From an uncultured Microbacterium sp. (lineage in GTDB: Bacteria > Actinomycetota > Actinomycetes > Actinomycetales > Microbacteriaceae), in the NCBI GenBank assembly GCA_913774665.1, contig CAJYHN010000013.1:1-64000 (forward strand): DNA of 64,000 nt. The letters run 5' to 3'. The notes under the pieces are model-generated. The model was not told where the DNA came from. It made no database searches and saw nothing but the letters and a program-made list of their open reading frames with translations. Each line of letters begins with the position of its first letter. Within the stretch, counting starts at the first letter, position 1. This document shows positions 8,993 through 18,455 of this stretch, piece after piece. Made by a program: the position numbers and the translations under genes.

Positions 8993-9484
8993 TTACTGGA
9001 CCGGGTCGGACTCACCGGCCCGCCCGGAGGAACGCTCCGCGTGGTCGGCGCGCAGCTGCGCGATCGCGGCGTCGAAGTCGTCGAGCGAATCGAACGCCTG
9101 GTAGACGCTGGCGAAGCGCAGGTAGGCGACCTCGTCGAGCTCTCGCAGCGGGCCGAGGATCGACAGGCCGATCTCGTTCGCCTCGATCTGCGACGAGCCG
9201 GTCTGGCGGATGTTCTCTTCGACCTGCTGGGCGAGCACGGCCAGGTCGGCGTCGGTCACCGGTCGCCCCTGGCACGCCTTGCGGACGCCCGACATCACCT
9301 TCTCGCGACTGAACGGCTCGACGACCCCGGACCGTTTGATCACGTTGAGACTCGCGGTCTCGACGGTCGAGAAGCGCCCCCCGCACTTCGGGCACTGGCG
9401 ACGGCGGCGGATGCTGAGGCCGTCGTCGCTGGTGCGCGAGTCGATGACGCGGGAGTCCGGGTTGCGGCAGAAGGGACAGTGCAT
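8993..9484 (-). CDS. nrdR: Transcriptional repressor NrdR
   Basis: A 163-residue repressor of ribonucleotide reductase genes that senses ATP/dATP through an ATP-cone. The N-terminal zinc ribbon has Cys3, Cys6, Cys31 and Cys34, followed by the ATP-cone from about residue 48 ([16 protein letters not shown]). Length and layout are typical. It lies between hisD and pyrD, all on the minus strand. A -10 candidate TAGTCT overlaps the hisD stop codon. No nrd genes are in the window. Confidence 0.96.
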   Translation of the reverse strand: MHCPFCRNPDSRVIDSRTSDDGLSIRRRRQCPKCGGRFSTVETASLNVIKRSGVVEPFSREKVMSGVRKACQGRPVTDADLAVLAQQVEENIRQTGSSQIEANEIGLSILGPLRELDEVAYLRFASVYQAFDSLDDFDAAIAQLRADHAERSSGRAGESDPVQ

Positions 9485-9493
9485 GACGCCGCC

Positions 9494-9499
9494 AGACTA
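9494..9499 (-). promoter_or_regulatory. nrdR -10 element overlapping hisD stop
   Basis: TAGTCT on the minus strand ends 9 nt before the nrdR ATG and uses the hisD stop codon TAG as its first three bases. It suggests an own, nearly leaderless transcript. Confidence 0.4.
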
Positions 9500-10798
9500 C
9501 GCGTCGAAGCGCGCGGTCACGGCCTCGCCGTGCGCGGGGAGCGCTTCGGCGTCGGCCAGCGTGACGATGGCGTCGCGCACCCGGGCGAGGGCCTCGCGGT
9601 CGTATTCGACGACCTGCTGCGGGCGCAGGAAGGTCGCCGCCGACAGTCCCGCTCCGTACCGCGCCTGTCCCCCGGTCGGGAGCACGTGATTGCTCCCGGC
9701 GAGGTAGTCGCCGAGGCTGACCGGCGTGTACGGGCCGACGAACACGGCCCCGGCGTTCACGAAATCCTCGGGACGCGGGTCGGCGAGATGCAGCTCGAGG
9801 TGCTCGGGGGCGTACGCGTTGCTGAACGCGGTCGCCTGGGCGAGGTCATCGACCAGGACGACGGCCGACTGCGGCCCGTGGAACGCCGCCGTGACGCGCT
9901 CGGTGTGGCGGGTCGCGGCGACGCGCTCGGGCAGTGCCGCCCGGACGGCGTCGGCCAGGTCGACGGAGTCGGTGACCAGCACGGCAGAGGCCTGCTCGTC
10001 GTGCTCAGCCTGGCTGACGAGGTCGGCCGCGACGAGAGCGGGCACCGCGCTGTCGTCGGCGACGACGAGGATCTCGGTCGCCCCGGCCTCGGAGTCGGTG
10101 CCGACGCGGCCGGCGACCGCGCGCTTGGCGGAGGCGACGAAGTTATTGCCGGGCCCGGTCACCACGTCGACCGGGTCGAGCCCGATCTCGGCCACCCCGT
10201 AGGCGAAGGCTCCGATGGCCCCCGCTCCCCCCATCGCGTAGACCTCGGTGACGCCCAGGAGCTTGGCGGCGGCGAGGATGACGGGGTGCACGCGGCCGCC
10301 GAACGCCGCCTGCGGCGGGGACGCCAGGGCGACCTCGCGCACTCCCGCGACCTGTGCGGGCACGGTGTTCATCACGACGCTCGACGGGTAGACGGCTTTT
10401 CCGCCCGGCACGTAGAGTCCGACGCGACGCACCGGCTGCCACCGCTGCGTCACGCGCGCACCCTCGCCGAGTTCGGTGACGACCGGGGCGGGGACCTGGG
10501 CGGCGGAGGCCGCGCGCACGCGCACGATCGCCTCGTCCAGAGCGGCACGGATGCCGGGATCGAGATCGCGCAGCGCCTCGTCGAGGTGGTCTGCGGGCAC
10601 GCGGAGGGCGTGGTCGCTCACCCGGTCGAAACGGGCGGCCTGCTCGCGGAGTGCTTCTTCGCCCCGGCGCGCGACGTCGTCGACGAGACGCGCCGCGGTG
10701 GCGAGGGCCTCGTCGCGCGCGGCGTCGGCCCGCGGGACGACGGCCAGGAGCTCGGCCGGCGAGAGCACGCGGCCGCGGAGATCGATCGTGCGAAGCAT
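9497..10798 (-). CDS. hisD: Histidinol dehydrogenase
   Basis: Last two steps of histidine synthesis: oxidises L-histidinol to L-histidine with NAD and zinc. The 433-residue protein is a normal length and covers the whole family, including the GPGN(N/K)FVASAKR nucleotide-binding region, the Q-A-E-H-D segment with zinc/catalytic His residues, and the HVLPTGG-type C-terminal block. Other his genes are not next to it here. A -10 box ends 7 nt before the ATG and no ribosome site is seen, so it looks leaderless. Confidence 0.96.
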   Translation of the reverse strand: MLRTIDLRGRVLSPAELLAVVPRADAARDEALATAARLVDDVARRGEEALREQAARFDRVSDHALRVPADHLDEALRDLDPGIRAALDEAIVRVRAASAAQVPAPVVTELGEGARVTQRWQPVRRVGLYVPGGKAVYPSSVVMNTVPAQVAGVREVALASPPQAAFGGRVHPVILAAAKLLGVTEVYAMGGAGAIGAFAYGVAEIGLDPVDVVTGPGNNFVASAKRAVAGRVGTDSEAGATEILVVADDSAVPALVAADLVSQAEHDEQASAVLVTDSVDLADAVRAALPERVAATRHTERVTAAFHGPQSAVVLVDDLAQATAFSNAYAPEHLELHLADPRPEDFVNAGAVFVGPYTPVSLGDYLAGSNHVLPTGGQARYGAGLSAATFLRPQQVVEYDREALARVRDAIVTLADAEALPAHGEAVTARFDA

Positions 10799-10805
10799 GT
10801 CGTCA

Positions 10806-10811
10806 AGGCTA
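10806..10811 (-). promoter_or_regulatory. hisD -10 element (leaderless)
   Basis: TAGCCT on the minus strand, 7 nt before the hisD ATG, with no Shine-Dalgarno between. Confidence 0.5.
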
Positions 10812-10816
10812 CCGGC

Positions 10817-10856
10817 GCCTGCGAGCCGCCTCGCGCGGGGCGGGCGGCTCGCAGGC
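10817..10856 (-). terminator. Terminator after the unknown membrane protein
   Basis: Perfect 14-bp arms (10817-10830 and 10843-10856) with a 12-nt loop, just after the stop at 10862 of the minus-strand gene. The stem is strong and GC-rich, with no clear T-run. Confidence 0.6.
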
Positions 10857-10861
10857 TCTGC

Positions 10862-12139
10862 TCAGCCGCGCGTGACGCCGGAGACGTCGTGCAGGTAACC
10901 GATGCGGCCGTCGTCGTGACGGACGACGAACGTCTCGCCGCGATCCTCGATCACGAGCGCCCACGCCGTGGGCCCGATCCGGAAGATCGGCGTGCCGTAG
11001 TCGTCGACGATCTCGCGCTCCTCGGGCGCCAGCGCCCAGAACGCCTGCGCGTGCGGGTGGTCGTCGTGCGCGCCACGCTGCTCGGCCGTGGGCTCGTCGC
11101 GGTCCGGGGCGGCCCAGCGCGAGTGGTCGTCGTGACCGTCCGCGTCGTCACGATCGTCATCGACGCGCAGCGGCGCGAAGACGTCGGTGTCGGTGGCGTC
11201 GGAGTGGGCGGGGAGCACGCTCGTCGCGGGCGCGGGGTCGTGCGCCAGGTCGGTCGAGCCGGTGTAGGTGCCGGGAGTGGGGGCGTCCGCGCCGGCGTGG
11301 GCACTCGAGTGGGCGGCGGCACGCGCGGAGCCCGGGGTCGAGGGAGTGCGGGGCGTCCGCGGACGCGCGACGACCGGGCGGATCGGTCGCGCGTTGCGGT
11401 GAGCGGGGATCTCTTCACGGTCGCGGAAGTCGGCCGAGAACGGCGGGATGAACGGCCCGAAGACCGTGAGGACCACACCCGCCAGCAGCAGGACGGCCTC
11501 GACCCAGATGACCCAGGAGCGCGTCCAGACGGTGTTCGAGGCGTACACGGCGACGGCGTCCCACACCCACGAGACCCAAACGAGGGCCGAGATCGTGAAC
11601 GCGACCGAGGCGAACTGGTCGATGCCGAGGGAGCCGACGCGGCGGATGCCCTGCGGAGAGAGGCGACGGAGGATCACCAGTCCCGTGGCGACGGTCGGCA
11701 GGGCGATCGCGGGGATCCACCACAGGCCCGAGAGCCAGACGTTCGCCCCGCCGATCAGGACGCTCGAACCGGATTCGAGGATGTTGGTGCGGAAGAACGA
11801 GACGAAGAAGGCCACGACCCAGATGCCGAGCAGGGCGACCTCGCGGACCGAGAACGGGCCGACACCGTAGTTCGGGCGGGCGTCACGGCCGTCGACGGCG
11901 GGGCGGCTGCCCGTGTGGGCGTTGGCGTGCGCCGCGGCCGGAAGAGAGGCGCCGCGGGACCCGGCCTCGACGGCGCCGGTGTCGTGGGTGAAGGCATCGT
12001 CCGCATCGGCGGCGCGGTCGCCCGCGCCGTGTCGGCGGGCACCGGTGGGTTCGTAGGGGGTGCTCTCGTCGGCACGGGAGCCGTCGAGGCGATCGGGGTC
12101 GGTGGGCGTGAAGCCGTCGTGGGGGGTCGAATCGGTCAC
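10862..12139 (-). CDS. Unknown four-helix membrane protein with acidic His/Asp-rich tail
   Basis: I do not recognise a characterised family. The 425-residue protein has a polar N-terminus of about 95 residues, four predicted membrane helices (about residues 98-118, 132-155, 172-197 and 205-230), then a Pro/Ala/His/Asp-rich linker and a compact C-terminal domain of about 60 residues containing FWALAPEEREIVDDYG and VIEDRGETFVVRHDDGRIGYLHD. GTG 12139 is chosen because AAAGGA lies at normal spacing. It is located between dnaE and hisD, as a single gene by its own terminator. Confidence 0.8.
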   Translation of the reverse strand: MTDSTPHDGFTPTDPDRLDGSRADESTPYEPTGARRHGAGDRAADADDAFTHDTGAVEAGSRGASLPAAAHANAHTGSRPAVDGRDARPNYGVGPFSVREVALLGIWVVAFFVSFFRTNILESGSSVLIGGANVWLSGLWWIPAIALPTVATGLVILRRLSPQGIRRVGSLGIDQFASVAFTISALVWVSWVWDAVAVYASNTVWTRSWVIWVEAVLLLAGVVLTVFGPFIPPFSADFRDREEIPAHRNARPIRPVVARPRTPRTPSTPGSARAAAHSSAHAGADAPTPGTYTGSTDLAHDPAPATSVLPAHSDATDTDVFAPLRVDDDRDDADGHDDHSRWAAPDRDEPTAEQRGAHDDHPHAQAFWALAPEEREIVDDYGTPIFRIGPTAWALVIEDRGETFVVRHDDGRIGYLHDVSGVTRG

Positions 12140-12213
12140 GGTGGTCCTTTCGGAGGGCGGCAAGCGCCCGGTCATCCTAACCAGGGGGCGTCCAGAACGA
12201 GCTGGGGTTGAAA

Positions 12214-12229
12214 CGCGCCGCAGGGCGCG
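12214..12229 (-). terminator. Small hairpin after dnaE
   Basis: Arms CGCGCC and GGCGCG with a 4-nt loop, directly after the dnaE stop; followed on the minus strand by TTTC. A modest terminator candidate. Confidence 0.4.
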
Positions 12230-12233
12230 CGGG

Positions 12234-15200
12234 TCAACCGAGGCAGTTGGGGCCGAGGAGGCCCTTGAGCTCGCCGAACAGGTCGGCGGTCACGCGAACG
12301 GGCATCGGCACCTCGAACACCTTGGCGGTACCGCCTTTGTGCAACTTGAGGACGACCTCGGTCGAGCCGGAGTGACGTTGCAGCATCTGCGCGAGCTCGC
12401 CGACGAGCGCTTCGTTCGCGCGCTGCTCCGGAACGACGAGGGTGAGGCCGCCCGCGTCGTCGAGGCCCTCGAGGTCGGGGGCGAAGGCGCTCTGAGCGTG
12501 CAGGTTGAGCCCGTCGTCGCGACGCGACACGCGTCCGCGGACCACGAGGATCGAGTCGCCCTGCAGGATCGGCGCGAACTCCGCGTACGTCTTGCCCATG
12601 AACATCACGGTCACCTCGCCGTTGAAGTCCTCGACGGTGACCATGCCGTACGGGTTTCCGCTCTGCTTCGCGACGCGGTGCTGCACGCTCGTCAGCAGAC
12701 CGGCGACCGTCACCTGATCGCCGTCCTGCACGTCTTCAGAGGCGAGCAGGTCGTGGATGGAGGTGGACGCGTGCTTCGCGAGGGGCACCTCGAGACCGGC
12801 CAACGGGTGGTCGGACACGTACAGGCCGAGCATCTCGCGCTCGAACGCCAGCTTGTCCTTCTTCGTCCACTCCGGCCGCTCGGGCACCTTGACGACCTGT
12901 TGCGGTTCGTCCCACAGCGAGTCGAAGTCGAAGCCGACCTCGCCGTTCGCCTCGCGCTTCTTGTCGATCACGGCGCCCTCGCAGGCGTCTTCGTGCACCT
13001 CGATGAGCGCGCGGCGCGTGGACCCGAGCGAGTCGAACGCCCCCGCCTTGATGAGGGATTCGACGGTGCGCTTGTTCGCCGCGTGCGCGGGGACCTTCGC
13101 GAGGAAGTCGTGGAACGACGTGTACTTCGCCTCATGCCGTGACGCCACGATCCCGTCGACCACGTTGGTACCGACGTTGCGGACGGCGCCCAGGCCGAAG
13201 CGGATGTCTTCGCCGACGGCGGCGAAGAAGCGGATCGACTCGTTGACGTCGGGCGGGAGCACCTTGATGCCCATGCGACGGCACTCGTTGAGGTAGACCG
13301 CCATCTTGTCTTTCGAGTCGCCCACGCTCGTGAGCAGGGCCGCCATGTACTCGGCGGGATAGTGCGCCTTGAGGTACGCCGTCCAGTACGACACGAGCCC
13401 GTAAGCGGCGGTGTGCGCCTTGTTGAAGGCGTAGTCGGCGAACGACTCGAGCACCTTCCACAGCGTCTGCTGCGCGACCTCGCCGAAGCCGCGCTCGGTC
13501 ATACCGCCGAAGAAGATCTCTTTCTGCTTGTCGAGTTCGCTCTTCTTCTTCTTTCCCATCGCGCGGCGCAGCAGGTCGGCCTGTCCGAGCGTGTACCCGG
13601 CGACCCGCTGGGCCACCGCCATCACCTGCTCCTGGTAGACGATGAGGCCGTAGGTGGTGTCGAGGATGTCGGCGAGCGGCTCTTCGAGCTCGGGGTGGAT
13701 CGGCTCGATCTCCTGCTGCTTGTTCTTGCGCAGCGCGTAGTTGATGTGCGAGTTCACGCCCATCGGGCCGGGGCGGTACAGCGCGAGCACCGCCGAGATG
13801 TCCTCGAAGTTGTCGGGACGCATGAGGCGCAGGAGCGAGCGCATGGGCCCGCCGTCGAGCTGGAACACCCCGAGCGTGTCTCCGCGCGCGAGCAGCTCGT
13901 ACGACGCCGCGTCGTCGAGCGCGAGGTCTTCGAGCACGAGGGGGTGGCCGCGGTTGGCCTCGATATTGTCGAGGGCGTCGTTGATGATGGTGAGGTTTCG
14001 CAGCCCCAGGAAGTCCATCTTGATCAACCCGAGCGACTCGCACGCCGGATAGTCGAACTGCGTGACGATCTGGCCGTCCTGCTCGCGGCGCATGATCGGG
14101 ATGATGTCGATCAGCGGCTCGCTCGACATGATCACGCCGGCCGCGTGCACGCCCCACTGGCGCTTGAGGTTCTCGAGCCCGAGGGCGGTGTCGAACACCG
14201 TCTTGGCCTCGGCATCGGTCTCGATGAGGGTGCGGAACTCGCTCGCCTCTTTGTACCGCGGGTGTTCGGGGTTGAACATGCCGTCGAGCGGCATGTCTTT
14301 CCCCATCACGGCGGGGGGCATGGCCTTGGTCAGGCGGTCGCCCATGCTGAAGGGGAAGCCCAGCACGCGACCGGCGTCTTTGAGGGCCTGCTTGGCCTTG
14401 ATCGTGCCGTAGGTCACGATCTGCGCCACGCGTTCGTCGCCGTACTTCTCGGTGACGTACTGGATGACCTCGCCGCGACGACGGTCGTCGAAGTCGACGT
14501 CGAAGTCGGGCATGGAGACGCGGTCGGGGTTGAGGAACCGCTCGAAGATCAGACCGTGCTGCAGGGGGTCGAGGTCGGTGATCTTCATCGCGTAGGCGAC
14601 CATCGACCCGGCTCCCGAACCACGACCGGGGCCGACGCGGATGCCGTTGTCCTTGGCCCAGTTGATGAAGTCGGCGACCACGAGGAAGTAGCCCGGGAAC
14701 CCCATCTGGAGGATGACGTCGGTCTCGTACTCGGCCTGCGTGCGCACGGCATCGGGGATGCCCCCCGGGTACCTGTCGTGAAGACCGTTCTCGACCTCTT
14801 TGATCATCCAGCTGCCCTCGGTCTCGCCCTCGGGAACGGGGAACCGCGGCATGTAGTTGGCGGAGGTGTCGAACTCGACGTCGCAGCGCTCGGCGATCAG
14901 CAGCGTGTTGTCGCACGCCTCGGGGTGGTCGCGGAACACCTGACGCATCTCGGCGGGCGACTTGACGTAGTAGCCGTCGCCGTCGAACTTGAAACGCTTG
15001 GGATCGTCGAGCGTCGAGCCCGACTGCACGCACAGCAGGGCGGCGTGACTCGTCGCGTCGTGCTGGTGCGTGTAGTGGAGGTCGTTCGTGCCGAGCAACG
15101 GGATGCCGAGGTCTTTCGACAGCTTGAGCAGGTCGCCCATGACGCGCCGCTCGATCGACAGTCCGTGATCCATGATCTCGGCGAAGTAGTTGTCTTTGCC

Positions 15201-15746
15201 GAAGATGTCCTGGAACTCGGCGGCGGCGGCGCGGGCGGCCTCGTACTGCCCGAGGCGCAAGCGCGTCTGCACCTCGCCCGAGGGACACCCGGTCGTCGCG
15301 ATCAGGCCCTTGCTGTAGGTCTGCAGCAGTTCGCGGTCCATGCGGGGTTTGAAGTAGTAGCCCTCCATGCTCGCCTTGGACGACAGGCGGAAGAGGTTGT
15401 GCATGCCCTGCGTGGTCTCGGACAGCAAGGTCATGTGCGTGTACGCACCCGAGCCCGAGACATCGTCGCTCTGCTGCTCGGGAGTACCCCAGCGGACGCG
15501 GGTCTTGTCGGAACGATGGGTTCCGGGCGTGACGTAGGCCTCGATGCCGATGATCGGCTTGATGCCCGCGTCTTTCGCCGTCTTGTAGAACTCGTAGGCC
15601 GCGAACGTGTTGCCGTGGTCGGTGACGGCGATGGCCGGCATGCCCTGTTTGACGGCCTCTTGGACCATCGGGCCGATGCGGGCCGCGCCGTCGAGCATCG
15701 AATACTCGCTGTGCACGTGAAGGTGAACGAAGGAGTCAGCTGCCAC
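12234..15746 (-). CDS. dnaE: DNA polymerase III alpha subunit
   Basis: Replicative polymerase catalytic subunit, 1170 residues, DnaE1 type. The N-terminal PHP domain starts with HLHVHSEYS (residues 8-16) and keeps its metal-ligand histidines, as expected for an actinobacterial DnaE1 with proofreading capacity in the PHP domain. The palm carries the catalytic acidic cluster PDFDVDFDDRR (Asp414/416/418). The (HhH)2, OB-fold and C-terminal clamp-binding regions follow. GTG start with a -10 box ending 6 nt upstream and no ribosome site: probably leaderless, and so not strictly part of the division cluster transcript. Confidence 0.97.
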   Translation of the reverse strand: MAADSFVHLHVHSEYSMLDGAARIGPMVQEAVKQGMPAIAVTDHGNTFAAYEFYKTAKDAGIKPIIGIEAYVTPGTHRSDKTRVRWGTPEQQSDDVSGSGAYTHMTLLSETTQGMHNLFRLSSKASMEGYYFKPRMDRELLQTYSKGLIATTGCPSGEVQTRLRLGQYEAARAAAAEFQDIFGKDNYFAEIMDHGLSIERRVMGDLLKLSKDLGIPLLGTNDLHYTHQHDATSHAALLCVQSGSTLDDPKRFKFDGDGYYVKSPAEMRQVFRDHPEACDNTLLIAERCDVEFDTSANYMPRFPVPEGETEGSWMIKEVENGLHDRYPGGIPDAVRTQAEYETDVILQMGFPGYFLVVADFINWAKDNGIRVGPGRGSGAGSMVAYAMKITDLDPLQHGLIFERFLNPDRVSMPDFDVDFDDRRRGEVIQYVTEKYGDERVAQIVTYGTIKAKQALKDAGRVLGFPFSMGDRLTKAMPPAVMGKDMPLDGMFNPEHPRYKEASEFRTLIETDAEAKTVFDTALGLENLKRQWGVHAAGVIMSSEPLIDIIPIMRREQDGQIVTQFDYPACESLGLIKMDFLGLRNLTIINDALDNIEANRGHPLVLEDLALDDAASYELLARGDTLGVFQLDGGPMRSLLRLMRPDNFEDISAVLALYRPGPMGVNSHINYALRKNKQQEIEPIHPELEEPLADILDTTYGLIVYQEQVMAVAQRVAGYTLGQADLLRRAMGKKKKSELDKQKEIFFGGMTERGFGEVAQQTLWKVLESFADYAFNKAHTAAYGLVSYWTAYLKAHYPAEYMAALLTSVGDSKDKMAVYLNECRRMGIKVLPPDVNESIRFFAAVGEDIRFGLGAVRNVGTNVVDGIVASRHEAKYTSFHDFLAKVPAHAANKRTVESLIKAGAFDSLGSTRRALIEVHEDACEGAVIDKKREANGEVGFDFDSLWDEPQQVVKVPERPEWTKKDKLAFEREMLGLYVSDHPLAGLEVPLAKHASTSIHDLLASEDVQDGDQVTVAGLLTSVQHRVAKQSGNPYGMVTVEDFNGEVTVMFMGKTYAEFAPILQGDSILVVRGRVSRRDDGLNLHAQSAFAPDLEGLDDAGGLTLVVPEQRANEALVGELAQMLQRHSGSTEVVLKLHKGGTAKVFEVPMPVRVTADLFGELKGLLGPNCLG

Positions 15747-15752
15747 GGCTCG

Positions 15753-15758
15753 AGTCTA
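15753..15758 (-). promoter_or_regulatory. dnaE -10 element (leaderless)
   Basis: TAGACT on the minus strand with 6 nt to the GTG start and no Shine-Dalgarno. The rest of the 130-bp gap up to the rluD-type gene shows nothing else I can name. Confidence 0.5.
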
Positions 15759-15876
15759 CGTTCGGCCTCCGACATCGACCGCGGAAGTTCGCAGCCCGCA
15801 CCCAGTTCGACGGGCCGACCCGGGCGCGTCGCCGGGTCATGGCATGCCCTGCTCCGATGATCGCGGAGGGGCGGCT

Positions 15877-16800
15877 TCAGGCCCCGTCGCCGAGCAGCTC
15901 GAGCGCGTGGGCCAGATCCGCCGGGTAGGGCGACTCGAACGCGACCCACTCCCCCGTGCCGGGGTGCGTGAACGCCAGGCGGTGCGCGTGCAGCCACTGC
16001 CGTGTCAGCCCGAGGCGGGCCGACAGGGTCGGGTCCGCGCCGTACAGCGGGTCTCCGGCGCAGGGGTGGCGATGCGCCGCCATGTGCACGCGGATCTGAT
16101 GCGTGCGGCCGGTCTCGAGATGGATCTCGAGCAGGGAGGCGCGAGGGAACGCCTCGAGCGTCTCGTAGTGGGTCACCGAGTCCTTGCCGTCCGGGGTCAC
16201 GGCGAACTTCCACGAGTGGTGCGGATGCCGACCGATCGGCGCATCGATGGTGCCGGCGAGCGGGTCCGGGTGCCCCTGCACGACAGCGTGGTAGATCTTG
16301 TCGACCTCGCGCTCCTTGAAGGCGCTCTTGAGCAGCGTGTACGCGCGCTCGGTCTTGGCGACCACCATGAGCCCGCTCGTTCCCGCATCGAGGCGGTGCA
16401 CGACGCCGCGCCGCTCGGCCGGGCCGCTCGTGGCGATGCGGAATCCGGCCGCGGCTAGGGCGCCGAGCACGGTCGGACCGTCCCACCCGACGGAGGGGTG
16501 CGCGGCCACGCCCGCGGGCTTGTCGACCACGACGATGTCGTCGTCGTCGTGCACGATCCCGAGGTCGGGAACCGCGACCGGCACGATCTCGGGCTCGCGC
16601 CTGGGCTCCCACTCGACGCTCAGCCAGGTGCCGGCGCGGAGACGATCGGAGCGCCCGGCCACCCGGCCGTCGACGCTCACCCCGCCCGCGTCGGCGACCT
16701 CGGCCGCGAACGTGCGGGAGAACCCGAGCATCTTGGCCAGACCCTGGTCGATGCGCGTCCCGTCGAGCCCGTCGGGGACGGGCAGGCTCCGCGACTCCAT
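15877..16800 (-). CDS. RluA/RluD-family pseudouridine synthase
   Basis: Converts uridine to pseudouridine in rRNA; the 307-residue protein has an N-terminal S4 RNA-binding domain (about residues 10-65) and a catalytic domain with [11 protein letters not shown], catalytic Asp138. The family signature GRTHQIRVH is present near residue 215. The gene position after lspA is typical for Gram-positive bacteria and Actinobacteria, where it is often called rluD. ATG 16800 lies 1 bp past the lspA stop, which supports this start over an upstream one that overlaps lspA. Confidence 0.93.
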   Translation of the reverse strand: MESRSLPVPDGLDGTRIDQGLAKMLGFSRTFAAEVADAGGVSVDGRVAGRSDRLRAGTWLSVEWEPRREPEIVPVAVPDLGIVHDDDDIVVVDKPAGVAAHPSVGWDGPTVLGALAAAGFRIATSGPAERRGVVHRLDAGTSGLMVVAKTERAYTLLKSAFKEREVDKIYHAVVQGHPDPLAGTIDAPIGRHPHHSWKFAVTPDGKDSVTHYETLEAFPRASLLEIHLETGRTHQIRVHMAAHRHPCAGDPLYGADPTLSARLGLTRQWLHAHRLAFTHPGTGEWVAFESPYPADLAHALELLGDGA

Positions 16801-16801
16801 G

Positions 16802-17386
16802 TCAGCGGGCGCCCGGGTCGGCCGGAGCATCGACCGCGCCGTCGGCGGACTCCGCCGCGGCTCGGGAGGCCTTGGTCTCGCGCGTTCCGTCGAGCTTCAG
16901 ACCGAACAGCACGAGGATCGCCACCGAGATCATCATCGTGACGATGAACATGTCGGCGACGTTGTAGATCGCGGGCATCATCCAGGGCGTCGAGATGAAG
17001 TCCACGACGTGCCCCACGGGGAAGCCGGGTTCGCGGACCAGGCGGTCCGTGAGGTTGCCCAGCACACCGCCGAGGAGGAGCCCCAGCACGATCGCCCAGA
17101 GACGCGAACGCACGCGACGCACGCCGAGGTAGACGATCACGCAGGCGACGACCGCGAGAGCGATCGTGAACACCCACGTGACACCCTCGCCGAGCGAGAA
17201 CGCCGCACCGGGGTTACGGACGAGATAGAACTGCAGGAAGTCGCCGATGATCGGGACCACGCGCTCCGAAGGGAGAGCGGCGATCGCGGCGTTCTTCGCA
17301 AACTGGTCGGCGGCCAGCACCAGCACCGCGAGAATCGCGATGGTGACGCCGGCCGCCGCCGTACGCAGGGGAGGTCGACTGCGCAA
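16802..17386 (-). CDS. lspA: Lipoprotein signal peptidase (signal peptidase II)
   Basis: Inner-membrane aspartyl protease that removes signal peptides from prolipoproteins such as the CtaC encoded here. The 194-residue protein has four membrane helices, the DQ motif near residue 27, and the two conserved blocks GNLTDR...VVDF and YNVADMFI that hold the catalytic aspartates. It has a charged Ala/Asp-rich C-terminal extension. The start is apparently TTG, 9 bp after wag31, without a clear ribosome site, so the exact N-terminus is uncertain. Confidence 0.93.
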   Translation of the reverse strand: MRSRPPLRTAAAGVTIAILAVLVLAADQFAKNAAIAALPSERVVPIIGDFLQFYLVRNPGAAFSLGEGVTWVFTIALAVVACVIVYLGVRRVRSRLWAIVLGLLLGGVLGNLTDRLVREPGFPVGHVVDFISTPWMMPAIYNVADMFIVTMMISVAILVLFGLKLDGTRETKASRAAAESADGAVDAPADPGAR

Positions 17387-17395
17387 AGAGTCGGC

Positions 17396-18016
17396 CTACA
17401 GACCGATCGCCGACACCGGCGTCGAGCCCGAGGACGTCGCGGTGGTGTCGAGGTCGCGGAGCTGACCCTCGATGTACGAACGCAGCTGCGAGCGGTAGTC
17501 GCGCTCGAAGTTGCGCAGCTCGGTGATGCGACCCTCGAGCGTGGTGCGCTCCTTCTCGAGACGGGCGCGCTCTTCGCGGCCCTTCTGCTCGGCCTCGGCG
17601 ACGATGGATGCCGCCTGGGCCTGCGCCTCGCCGATGAGCTGGTCGCGCTGGGCCTTACCCTCGGCGACGTGCTCGTCGTGCAGACGCTGCGCGAGCTCGA
17701 TGATTCCGGCGCTCTGGGCGGCGGGCTCGGCGTCGTGCGACGGGGCGGAGGCGACGGGTGCCGGAGCGGGCGTCTCGGCGGCGACCGGCTCCTCGACCTT
17801 GGGAGCCTCGGCGGGGGCTTCGGCGGCGGCCGGAGCGGCCTCGCCGGACTCGTACGCCGCGAGCTTGGTCTTCAGCTCTTCGTTCTCGGCGATCGTCTTG
17901 CGCCACTCGACGACGATCTCGTCGAGGAAGTCGTCGACCTCGTCGGGGTCGAAGCCCTCCTTGAAGCGCACGTGCTGGAACTGCTTGGTGACGACGTCAT
18001 CGGGGGTCAGTGCCAT
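17396..18016 (-). CDS. wag31: DivIVA/Wag31 polar growth protein
   Basis: Cytoplasmic coiled-coil protein that marks the cell pole and organises wall synthesis in Actinobacteria. The 206-residue protein starts with the DivIVA membrane-binding domain (residues 1-60, with FKEGFDPDEVDDFLDEI), then an Ala/Pro/Glu-rich linker (about 65-105), then a long coiled coil (about 105-190). ATG 18016 has an ideal GAGGAAA site. A good promoter lies about 75 bp upstream, so it can be expressed apart from sepF and yggT. The family is known to be phosphorylated by PASTA kinases in mycobacteria. Confidence 0.96.
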   Translation of the reverse strand: MALTPDDVVTKQFQHVRFKEGFDPDEVDDFLDEIVVEWRKTIAENEELKTKLAAYESGEAAPAAAEAPAEAPKVEEPVAAETPAPAPVASAPSHDAEPAAQSAGIIELAQRLHDEHVAEGKAQRDQLIGEAQAQAASIVAEAEQKGREERARLEKERTTLEGRITELRNFERDYRSQLRSYIEGQLRDLDTTATSSGSTPVSAIGL

Positions 18017-18089
18017 GGTGTTTCCTCTTTCGAGAGCTCTGATGTCGGAACTGTGGGGGGTGTCGCACCGGGGCGTACCGCTTCGGAAC

Positions 18090-18119
18090 AGCATAGCCGC
18101 CGCCCTCCATCACTGTCGA
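18090..18119 (-). promoter_or_regulatory. wag31 promoter
   Basis: On the minus strand, TCGACA (18114-18119) and TATGCT (18090-18095) are spaced by 18 bp, the best-looking vegetative promoter in the window. It gives an untranslated leader of about 70 nt before wag31. Confidence 0.6.
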
Positions 18120-18150
18120 AGATCAGGGATGAAGAAGCGGCGGCGGGGCG

Positions 18151-18453
18151 TCACACGGCCGCGAGGGACCGCGTCACGCTCAACAGCATGAAGCAGACGA
18201 ACATCACGATCGCGAATCCGAAATCGATCGCGATCCCCCCGATGCGCAGGGGCGGGATGAAGCGACGGATCAGCTTGATGGGCGGGTCCGTCACGGTGTA
18301 GACGATCTCGGCCAACACGAGGGTGACACCGCGCGGACGCCACTCCCGGTTGAACATCGGGATGTACTCGAGCACGAGGCGCGCGAGCAGCAGCACGATG
18401 AAGATGAACAGGACCGCGCTGAGGATGGAGCCGACAAGGCTCAGAACGGCCAC
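18151..18453 (-). CDS. YggT family membrane protein
   Basis: A 100-residue protein with two membrane helices (about residues 4-25 and 70-95) flanking a short loop with PMFNREWRPRG, as in the YggT family. These genes lie beside division genes in many Gram-positive bacteria and Actinobacteria (between sepF and wag31 here). The biochemical role is not established. It starts 2 bp after sepF ends, so it is probably co-transcribed. Confidence 0.9.
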   Translation of the reverse strand: MAVLSLVGSILSAVLFIFIVLLLARLVLEYIPMFNREWRPRGVTLVLAEIVYTVTDPPIKLIRRFIPPLRIGGIAIDFGFAIVMFVCFMLLSVTRSLAAV

Positions 18454-18455
18454 TG

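Noticed and set aside
8768-12211. A 1147-codon plus-strand open frame across nrdR, hisD and the membrane protein
   Set aside because: Antisense to conserved genes; no domain or motif is visible in its translation.
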